Assembly: GCA_029204225.1 (NCBI GenBank)
Contig: CM055092.1
Span: 22,471,669 to 22,535,668 of the forward strand
Length of the DNA stretch: 64,000 bases
Origin: Diphasiastrum complanatum
Taxonomy: Eukaryota; Streptophyta; Lycopodiopsida; Lycopodiales; Lycopodiaceae
Direction: 5' to 3'
Each line of letters begins with the position of its first letter. Positions within the stretch are counted from its first letter, which is position 1. The position numbers were made by a program, and so were the translations under genes. Below, piece by piece: positions 55,745 through 64,000 of the stretch. A model generated the notes under the pieces. The model was not told where the DNA came from and ran no database searches. It saw only the letters and a list, made by a program, of their open reading frames with translations.

Positions 55745-56395
55745 TGTGAAAGATTCAACTAGTTTCATCACATTTTGCAATATTTCCATATTTGACATAT
55801 TGAGGCCAAAACTTGTTTTAGACTTAGAGGTTGACTTTTCAAAGTTCATTAGTCTAAATTTCATTTGAATAAACACTTTTTGAAAGTGTGGGAAAGATAG
55901 AATGCGAGTTTGAGTAGATTCAATTTAAATAAGTTGGGTACATTGAATCTAGACCCAAAATTGGTAGGGATAGCATTTTGGTGGGAAAGCCAAGTGGCCA
56001 AATAGGGTTTGGACCTGTTATAAAAGGATGTAACTCATGGAGAGAGTCATCTTCTCTCTTCTCTATCTCATTTCATGCTTATACATGGTTCTCTTGGGTT
56101 CTACTATCCATTGGTGGACTATCTTGGTGATTGCTTGCAATTCTATGTGTAGAATGATCTATATTTGTTATTTTTGGATCCACACGTGTGAAATACAGTA
56201 GCTTGCTGGTTTTGTACGGACAGCAACAGTACATAATCATTTCATTCAAGTTTGATCAAGTTCTATTAGTGTTTGCATCTTAAATTTTGTGTAGATGCTG
56301 ATTTTTTCTACATTGGTGAAATTGGTAGTGTATTTCTCTTTCTAACCAAAGATCATTCAAGTAGATTGGATCTTAAGGATCTGAAATCTTTCACA
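55745..56395 (+). repeat. Solo LTR of the G family
   Basis: 651 bp with the same ends as the G1 LTRs, flanked by a perfect target duplication CCTAT (55740-55744 and 56396-56400). No internal sequence remains, the usual product of LTR-LTR recombination. It splits the J RNase H coding sequence. Confidence 0.95.
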
Positions 56396-56577
56396 CCTAT
56401 GATCATGTGTGACAATATTTCAGCACAAGCCCTCGCCAACAATCCGATATTTCATGCAAGGAGAAAACACATCGAGGTTGCACATCACTTCATGAGAGAG
56501 AAGCTCATTGGAGGGGAATCTACTTGGAGCACATTGACATCTCATCTTGTATTGCAGATTTGCTCACCAAACCTTTG
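56396..56577 (+). pseudogene. Element J RNase H end
   Basis: The frame resumes after the solo LTR with PMIMCDNISAQALANNPIFH, RKHIEVAHHFMREKL and a frameshifted IADLLTKPL-type tail. It is followed by the purine tract and the 3' LTR of J. Confidence 0.87.
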
Positions 56578-56666
56578 AGCAAAAATTCCTTCATCAAGCA
56601 TAGAGCCAATCTTGGAATAATACCAAGGTCCATGTTCAAGTCAACATAGATTGTTTTTAGGAGGAA

Positions 56667-57198
56667 TGTTGAAATTGAAAAATCATCTATCTTGACTTTA
56701 GGCTTGCTACAAACTTTTTTCTATGCAAGTATGTTGTTTCATAATGTAAATGCCAAATTTGGCCTAGAAGGAACTCGAGCTACATGGGTTTCTCAAGTCT
56801 AGTTGGTAGTACAACTTGCATATATATTGTAGACTTAGAAATGGCATTAATATGCTTGTAGAAACTCGTGGCATATCACATGCAATTGTTGTAAGTGATT
56901 CATAGTGACATGCAAGACATGCACAAAGTGAAATGGACACATGCATGATGATTTGTACAATTCTAGACAGAAAAATGACACTTGGTAAAAATAGGTAGAA
57001 ATGCATGCATGAGATGTGACAAATGTCACTTGGACTCTAGTTTTCACTTTAGATGTGATTGAAAGGTGGATGGATGTGGTTCTACCTCGAGCTACCTCAA
57101 ACTCCATAAATATGTGTAGCTATTCTCATAATCTTTGATGAAGAACCAAGCTTTGAAGCTATTCCATGCCATTTTGGATCTACACCATTATTTGCTTG

Positions 57199-57282
<84 letters not shown>

Positions 57283-57510
57283 GTGGAGGCTTATGCTCAT
57301 ACACTAGATTCTTGTACTTTTGCTCTCTTGAAATCAAAGCTATCATTCTCTGATTCTTAGCATGCTAGATTGTGATTAAGCCATTAAATTTTGTACTAGA
57401 TCTTGCTATTCAATCTAGAATCAGTTTTTTGTTCTAATCATAAAGCTTAATAAGATCAATCACATGTGTGGATCATTCCCAAACGTGTGAACTTGTTGAA
57501 AATTTTGTCA
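56667..57510 (+). repeat. Element J 3' LTR
   Basis: An 844-bp LTR starting TGTTGAAATTG and ending TTTTGTCA, complete at both ends. Confidence 0.88.
57201..57280 (+). repeat. (TC)n microsatellite in the J 3' LTR
   Basis: 80 bp of uninterrupted TC (40 units), at the position equivalent to the 199-bp tract in the 5' LTR. Confidence 0.98.
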
Positions 57511-59147
57511 TTTGTGGCCCAATGCAAAATCCTTCATGATAGGATGCAAAGTATTTTATAACTTTTATTGATGAATTTTCCAGAAGGACTATGGTTTATT
57601 TTATTAAGAAGAAATCAAAAGCTTTCAATTGCTTCAAAATCTTCAAAGAGCGTGCAGAGAAAGAGACTGGTAAGACGATCAAAGCCTTGAGGTCCGATAA
57701 TGGTGGAGAGTACATCTCTACTGAATTCAAGGAGTACTGCCAGAGCCAAGGCATTGAACAGCAGTTTATCACTCCTTACTCACCTCAGTCTAATGGCTTA
57801 GTCGAGATGAAAAATTGTACTCTGGTCGAGTCAGCTAAATGTATGCTGCCATACTCATCTTTACCGAAGAGCTTTTGGGCTGAAGCTGTCTCCATTGCAG
57901 TATACATCCAAAACAGATGTTCTCGACCAAGGCCCTCTCAAGTAGAACACCCCACGAGGTGTGGACAGGCTCAAAGCCTTCATTGAAGAACCTACGAGTA
58001 TTCGGATGCATCGCCTTCGCACAGATCCCGAAAGAGACAAGGAAGAAATTTGACTTCCAAGGTCTCAAGACAATCTTTATCGGATATACTTCATCTGACG
58101 ACACCTATAAGTTGTATGACCCCGATACCCAGTAGACTTTGTTCAGCAGGAATATAGTCTTTATCGAGGATCAGTTTGTCGACCTCAAAGGCAAGGACAA
58201 AGTTCCTATTGAACCTCCAATACCTGCCTCCAACATGGCAATTCGAGTTTTAGCTCAAGCGTGCAGATAATCGACTAACTATCCAACAATAGTCAGACGA
58301 AGAATCCGCTGATACTCAGCAATGACAAATCCGAGGATTGGATCATCAATCGATACTTCCTCCAAGAAGATCAAGTCGAGTGCACACACAGCCCACAAGG
58401 TATACTCTTGAGTCCGTCTGTCTTTTAATGCAGGAACCGACATCAGTCGATGAGGCACTTAGCCAACCAGAATCTAATCTTTGGAGAGAAGCAATGGACA
58501 AATATTTCTCTCTGATCAAGAACCAAACATGGTCACTAGTTGAAGCTCCTGCTGGATGCAATCTCATCGATTGCAAATGGGTCTTTATAATCAAATACAA
58601 TGCCAATGGAATGATTGATCGAAGGAAGGCAAGACTAGTAGCACGAGGATTTATTCATATCACTAACATTGACTACAATGAGACTTTCAATCCAATAGTC
58701 AAACACTCATCAATCTGAGCCCTCCTATCGTATGCTACAGCAGCCGACCTGGAAGTACATCAGCTCGATGTACAGACAACTTATCTGAATAGAGTCATTG
58801 AAGAGGACATCTACATGCTACAACCTGAAGGATACATCCATAAAAGTATGAAGCATCATGTCTACAAACTCCACAAGGCACTTTATGGCTTGAAACAATC
58901 AGCCAGAGCTTGGTTTCAGATGATCAAAACATTCCTAATCCGACAAGGCTTTCAACCAAGCACGGCCAACAACAATGTCTACTTCAAGTCAGTACAACAA
59001 TCCTTTATAATTATCACCTTGTATGTAGATGATACATTGCTTTTCAGCAATTGTACCAATATGGTGAAGGATGCTAAGCAGATGTTGTCTTCTGAGTTCG
59101 ACATGACTGACCTAGGTGACGCTCACTTCTGTCTGGGCATTCAAATC
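57511..59147 (+). pseudogene. Element L: copia integrase-RT remnant
   Basis: Integrase core: KTIKALRSDNGGEYISTEF, SPQSNGLVEMKNCTLVESAK (Glu-Arg changed to Glu-Met), LPKSFWAEAVSIAVYIQNR, then TPHEVWTGSKPSLKNLRVFG and GYTSSDDTYKLYDPDTQ. RT: NLWREAMDKYFSLIKNQTW, DCKWVFIIKYNANGMID, YMLQPEGYI, KALYGLKQSARAWF and ITLYVDDTLLF (YVDD at 59022-59033), then FDMTDLGDAHFCLGIQI. It is cut off by the LTR at 59148. Several single stops are present but long frames remain. Confidence 0.88.
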
Positions 59148-59652
59148 TGTTGGATTTATCTCCTTTACTCTCCTAAATCCTATTTTAATTTGCCTCCATT
59201 CATGTTGCTATATTTTACTTGTGTGGTCGCATAGTCTGCATATTTACATGTAAAATAATACAGGCGAATAAAACGCGAATGTCTGCATAACTACAAGTAA
59301 ATTTCCACGGGCAAAAAAGGCAAAAAAGACGACACTATGTTTTTACACGTGATTTGTGACAGGCGAAATAGATGACACTACCCTGCAAATGCCAAAGGTG
59401 TCCTTATAGAAAAGCGAAGATACCTTGTAAATCAGTTTTTAAAGCATTTGTCAGAGTGTTGCGTTTTTCGCATTTTCACCAATGTTAATTTCAGTAACAC
59501 CTGTAGAAAAAAAAAATTTATGTATATATTGAATACCATCTACGTATTCAATGCGTGAAGTAAGAAAAGCAATACAGAGTATCAGAACGACATCAGAATA
59601 GAACGAAACATCACTAATAATCAGAGATAGACGTCGTAGATGCTTTTATGCA
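59148..59652 (+). repeat. Probable solo LTR, another copia family
   Basis: It starts TGTTGGATTT and ends TTTTATGCA between the interrupted RT of element L and minus-strand element K. No flanking duplication was found (AAATC versus TTGAT), and no second copy is in the window, so the boundaries are tentative. Confidence 0.5.
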
Positions 59653-60468
59653 TTGATTATTTCTTCCAGATGTATTGTGAGTAATTGCATTTTAAATTTT
59701 CCTCCAAGTGCACTTTTATTCTCTTCAACTAATTTGATGCAACTTCCACAAATTATAATGTCATCAACATAAATTAGAATAATGACAAGATCACTAGCAA
59801 CAAACTTGAAGTACATGGAAGGATTATAGTCACTTAGGATAAATCCTAGTGAGATGAGAGGCTTCAATTCTAAGTGCTTTGGCACACTCACACAAAGATC
59901 TATACTTCCTCTCAGCCACCCCATTTTGAGAAGGGGAATAGGCACAAGACAACTCCCTTTTGATTCCTTCTTGCTCATACAAATCATGAAATTTGTTGGA
60001 GATGTACTCTCCACCTCCAAACCTCAAAGCTTTGATCTTGAAGGAGAATTGCTTCTCATCATAAGCTTTGAATATAAGGAAATAATCAAACACCATGGAT
60101 TTTGAAGATAGAAGACATAACCATGTGTATCTTGTGTGATCATCAATAAATGTAACAAAACAAGTGGCTCCTCCTTTGCTTTTGCTTGATGAGAAGTGCA
60201 AATGCAAGTGTATCAACTCCAAAGGATGTGAAGTCTTGATGGAAGACCTTGCATATGGCTTCTTATGTGACTTGGCAATAGCACATGCCTCACATGGCTT
60301 GATCTCCTTGGATAGTGATTTTGGCAAGCCAATAGCCTTGGCTTCTTTGACCATAGAATACATAGATTTGTAATTGTGATGGCCCAATCTTCTATGCCAT
60401 AAATCCTCCTTGGAAAGCTTGGTCACATATGTAACATCACAAGAATTTTCACTCTCTCTTGGATCCAA
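59653..60468 (-). pseudogene. Element K integrase joined to RT palm fragment
   Basis: Pre-integrase LWHRRLGHHNYKSMYSMV, CEACAIAKSHKKPYARSSIK, integrase LIHLHLHFSSSKSKGGATCF, FIDDHTRYTWLCLLSSKSMV, LRFGGGEYISNKFH (the Asp of the DNGGEY motif is lost) and SPSQNGVAERKYRSLCECAK. The RT fragment has VIILIYVDDIIICGSCIKLV. Confidence 0.87.
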
Positions 60469-60822
60469 TTTGTAGATGCCTTCAAATCTAGATCCATGTG
60501 CAATTTCACATCAAGGCCATTATCAAGTAGTTGGCCAACACTTATAAGGTTCTTTGTAAGCTTGGGAACAAAAAGAACCTTGTTGAGAGAGAGAACTTTT
60601 GAAGATGCAAGCTTCAAGGGAATGGTCCCTACTCCATCAATTTTGCATTCAGAATCATTTGCAGTGTATATAGACTTCTTGACTCCTTTCATAAGGCATA
60701 AGAGGTGAGAAAGTCCTTGGAGCTACAAATATGAGATGATGCTCCAATATCAATATACCAAGTGCCATCCTTCTTAAAGGGAGAAGAGGAGAAGCTTAAA
60801 ACCATAAGAGAGCCTTCTCCTT
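60423..60822 (-). pseudogene. Element K protease region
   Basis: It reads KKSIYTANDSECKIDGVGTI, PLKLASSKVLSLNKVLF and VPKLTKNLISVGQLLDNGLD. The catalytic part upstream (DGTWYIDIGASSHIC-like, with Gly-to-Ile damage) lies at about 60715-60770, just before the solo LTR. Confidence 0.78.
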
Positions 60823-61476
60823 TGTGAGAGATTTCAACTAGTTTAGTCTAGTTTAGTCACATTTTGGTAAATTGTCAATTAGAGGCCAAAACTCATTTTA
60901 GACTTAGAGATAAACTTTTTGAAGTTATATTAGTTTAAAATACATTCAATAAACACTTTTGGAAAGTGTGGGAAAGTTGGTAGTTGAGTTTGAGAGAGAT
61001 TCAAATTTGAACTTTGGGTACATTGAATCTAGACCCAAAAATAGTAGGGTTTACATTTTGGAGGGAAAGCCAAGTGGCCAAATAGGGTTTGGAAACTCTA
61101 TAAAAGGATGTAACTCGTGGAGAGACACATATTCTCTCTTCTCTCTCTCATTTCATCATTATACATGGTTCTCTTTGGGTTCTACTACTCATTGGTGCAC
61201 TATCTTGGTGTTATCTTGCAATCTTGTTTGTAGAATGATCATTTATTGCTATTTTCGGTTCCACACGTGTGAAATACAGTAGGGTACTGTAATTGTACGG
61301 ACAGCAAACATATTTTATGTTTTGGTTCATGTTTGATCAATATCTCTTAGAGTTTGCATCTCATTATGTATGTAGATGCTGATTTTTCTACATTGGCAGG
61401 ATTGTTGGTTTGTTCCTTATTGTAACCAAAGATTTGGGACTTGGATTGGATCTTGAATGATCTGAAATCCTTCACA
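60823..61476 (+). repeat. Solo LTR of the H family
   Basis: 654 bp, TGTGAGAGATTTCAACTAG to GAAATCCTTCACA, with a perfect target duplication TCCTT (60818-60822 and 61477-61481). It is clearly related to the G-family LTR (shared TTTGAAAGTGTGGGAAAG and CATTGAATCTAGACCC contexts) but more diverged. A TATA-like TATAAAAGG is present near 61100. Confidence 0.94.
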
Positions 61477-61533
61477 TCCTTCACTTGCATTTGATTCATC
61501 TTCTTTCTCATTAGAGATGTTGGCTTGCTTGAA

Positions 61534-61985
61534 TTAGTTCTTCTTCTGGCCTTTCTTTTTACAGAAGAAGCATCTGATCTTCTTTTTCTTCAACTTTGAA
61601 GTAGAAGCTTGAGAGGAATCACCCTCCTCTCCATATTTGTCCTTGTCTTTAGCTTTTTCTTTAGAGAAATGTTGGTGTTGATTCTTGCTCCTCCCTTTGT
61701 GCTTGTCTTTGACAAATAGTGCTTTTCCATTTCCATTATGATTGAGTGATAACTTGTCCATCCTCATAAGCTTGTTCTCTTGTCTTGACTTTTCAGCAAT
61801 AAAAACACCTTGCAAAGCCTCCAAACTTGGTAGATTCTCCTTGATATCATAGGATTGGACAAGATTGTCATATTCATCTCTCAAGCCATTGAGGATGACT
61901 TGAACTAGCTCTTTTTGTTTGATGGTGTCTCCAATACAAGCAAGCTCTCTATGGATGTTTTGACTCTCAATACATAATTGATCTG
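61534..61985 (-). pseudogene. Element K gag C-terminus
   Basis: It reads HRELACIGDTIKQKELVQVI, LNGLRDEYDNLVQSYDIKEN and LPSLEALQGVFIAEKSRQEN. A basic linker follows, then a knuckle IRCFFCKKKGQKKN in which the His and third Cys are gone. The N-terminal half of gag is absent: the sequence changes at about 61985 to the unclassified repeat. Confidence 0.83.
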
Positions 61986-63975
61986 CAGACCATAAACTGT
62001 AGCAGAACAGCATCCACTAGATAAATAAGATAATGTCTGTGAGATCCATAGGTTCTCAATTAAAATACTATAGTAGAGAAATTCAAAATACTGATTTGAA
62101 TTCTTACTCAAATAATAGATCAAGAATTAATCATCACAATTTCTTATAATCCTTTGACAATAATTAAGTATCTATTTATGATCCGTCAATCATAAATATT
62201 TAGATTCGTATGATTCGTCAATCATAATTTTTTGGAATCCAAACCATAATCATTTACATGATACTGGAGTATATGTCCAATATAACTCAGGAAAAGGAAG
62301 AATCATTCCAAAATCTTTTGATTTGAGGGCCTCTGATTTTGTAAATGATGAGATACCACAATGAGATCTAGATTAAACCTCAAAATTTTCCAAAATACCC
62401 CACATTTGATCGAATGGTTTTCTTTTTTCCCATATCGCGACTAAGTACTAAAAACACACCATTGACTATCAGATTTTTACAGTTCTAGAATTCCCTTTCC
62501 AAAATTACTGATGTTCCATACCATCAGCTTTTCCTTCCAAAAAACCCTTAACCACCTTATCTGATATTCTAGAGATCCACTGATCATCTAACTCAATGGT
62601 CACAAAGATATCAGTTATGAATTCAACTAAATGAATTCTATCTAGGAAATTAATAACCGGTATTAAGCAATTATTTACCGGGACTTACCTAAAATCCTAA
62701 CTGCGAAATACATTTCCCGTTCACACTTACTACCTCTGATGTCCACTCTTCTTCCCTCCTTAGAATTTTTAGTTCCCTGAAAATCTATTTCAGTTGAGGT
62801 ACTAAGAAGACATAACGACATTAGTAAATGTTTAAAAATTATTTATTGTAGGAAAAAGTTCGAAACAATTTCATTTCTATCCTATACCTGGGCTAAATAA
62901 CTGATACATCAAAAATCATCTACTAGTATGTGGAACAGTACTAGTCTGATCTTTTGAATATAATTCACCATAGGATTTTACTGGAAATGCAATCAGTTAT
63001 GTACTTCCTATTATTACAATTTTCCCAATAAAATTGGACTATTCTCCCTTTTCACTTACTGGCTTAAGAATTACTTCGTTAAAGTTATCTATAATTAATG
63101 AGAAATAAGATTTGGATTTGGGTACTTTCTACAATGTATTCACTCCAAAATAATATTGTTGCATAAAGAATTACCTCCAAATACTATGAATTTTCCACCA
63201 TTAATTATTTAAGAAGTATTTCAAAAGCTTTGATTTGTTCAATTTTAATGACCAAAATCTTCAAAACCACAATAACCAACTGATCGGAGTTCTACCGAAT
63301 CGAAAAGGAGAAAACAAAACACAATTTAACTCTATTCACTAGGAGTACCAATACTCCAAAATTAATTGGTTTAAATAGCATCGTACCAAGGAATCACATT
63401 CCTAGAGCGGGTATATGCCTGAGAACTGTACCACTTCCTTCGTTCCGTCAAGATCGGCTTCGAAAAATTTTCCCTCGAAAACCAATTAATATTGCTTGAC
63501 CATGAATGATGATACTCAAGTTCCAAAAAAATCGGCTTAGCCAAAAATGTCAAAGTGATAAAGCCAAAAACATGCATATTGTTCCTAGAGAAAGGAAATC
63601 CCAATTCCTTTAACTCATGTTGCAAGAAACCATACAAAATTCAAGGCTAAATTTTGAATATCAAACACCAAGAAACCAAAATTTCTTTGTCCCAGGTGTT
63701 AGTAACTTATATTTCCAGAGTTGTTCTAGAAAACCAATATCGAACCAACTCAAAGCTACCATTTGTCTAAAATTCTCTCTAAGCCTTGATCCACTGGCAT
63801 GTAACCACACTGATGTAAATAGTCAGCTAATTCACAAAACTGCCGACCACTCATCACACATGAAACAAACACCATGCACATGCATGCTAAGAAGCCCATA
63901 AAGTAAGGTTTTAAAAATGCCACTAAAAAACAAACCAAATGTAGGAACCCTATTTTTTTGCAAAGAAAAGAAGTT
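61986..63975. repeat. Diverged non-coding repeat, copy 2, and unassigned DNA
   Basis: The first ~350 bp parallel 49780-50150. An ATGATCCGTCAATCATAA-type motif occurs twice in tandem (about 62180 and 62214). From 62.4 to 63.9 kb I see no gene, RNA or recognisable element; the ORFs are short and featureless. Confidence 0.35.
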
Positions 63976-64000
63976 TTAGGGCCGGCTCCCTCTATACATT
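63976..64000 (+). other. Possible DNA-transposon terminus at the window edge
   Basis: TAGGGCCGGCTCCCTCTATAC resembles the TAGGG/CAGGG starts of plant hAT-type inverted repeats. The rest lies outside the window, so this is only a hint. Confidence 0.2.

Larger units (their letters stand above)
59653..61985 (-). mobile_element. Element K: internally deleted copia remnant
   Basis: Minus strand, right to left: gag (61534-61985), protease region, pre-integrase/integrase (59830-60468) and a short RT palm piece (59653-59830). The integrase stops after CAKALRIEASHL and the next readable segment is RT LGFILSDYNPSMYFKF, so about 1 kb is deleted. A solo H-family LTR lies between protease and gag. It is the same lineage as J. 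Confidence 0.85.

Noticed and set aside
59148-59652. Perfect target duplication for this LTR
   Set aside because: The flanking 5-mers differ, so the boundaries or the solo-LTR call may be wrong.

Overview
This is a repeat-saturated nuclear segment from a land plant. The evidence is dense Ty1/copia retrotransposons primed by initiator-Met tRNA (TGGTATCAGAGC sites), GT-AG introns and a pentatricopeptide-repeat (PPR) gene of the plant PLS type. The near-identical tandem PLS units and the loose repeat-rich layout suggest a seed-free plant such as a fern or lycophyte, but that is inference. No RNA gene, CRISPR array or plastid/mitochondrial gene was seen.

0-20.5 kb: nested copia elements. A complete minus-strand element (B, 2335-8364, TSD CAAAT) sits inside the RT of a second minus-strand element (C). 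Next come RT remnant D, minus-strand remnant E, and plus-strand element F with ~1 kb LTRs.

20.5-27.8 kb: a PPR pseudogene split by a full-length copia element (G1, 21335-27334, TSD CTGGG). In G1 the reverse transcriptase is replaced by ~1.1 kb of unrelated open sequence. A second copy (G2, 37241-42344, minus strand) has the same replacement and the same internal frameshift, so this is a mobilised non-autonomous family.

27.8-45.0 kb: the unusual part. A decayed, intron-containing gene encodes a ParB-like domain (28.6-29.0 kb) and, 15 kb away, a bacterial/phage-type N4/N6 DNA methyltransferase domain (43.8-45.0 kb). The two halves share a 15-bp intron palindrome. They are separated by a 13.9-kb block bounded by the direct repeat AGGGCCTT, in the same codon phase on both sides. 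The block looks like a large DNA transposon (about 8.8 kb without the nested G2). It holds four transcription units in convergent/divergent order: gene A (+, unknown), a minus unit with a histone H3-like protein and an Ulp1-like cysteine protease, gene C (+, unknown), and gene D (-, coiled coil plus a conserved-looking C-terminus). A divergent promoter with inverted and tandem duplication and nine CACGTG motifs lies between the H3-like gene and gene C.

45-64 kb: AT-rich gene-free DNA, then more copia remnants (M, J, L, K), three solo LTRs (two with perfect 5-bp TSDs), TC microsatellites of different length in the two LTRs of element J, and a diverged non-coding repeat present at 49.8 and 62 kb.

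Almost every coding sequence here is broken; gene D is the least damaged. Element letters are local labels, not database names. All family assignments come from reading motifs by eye, without any database search.
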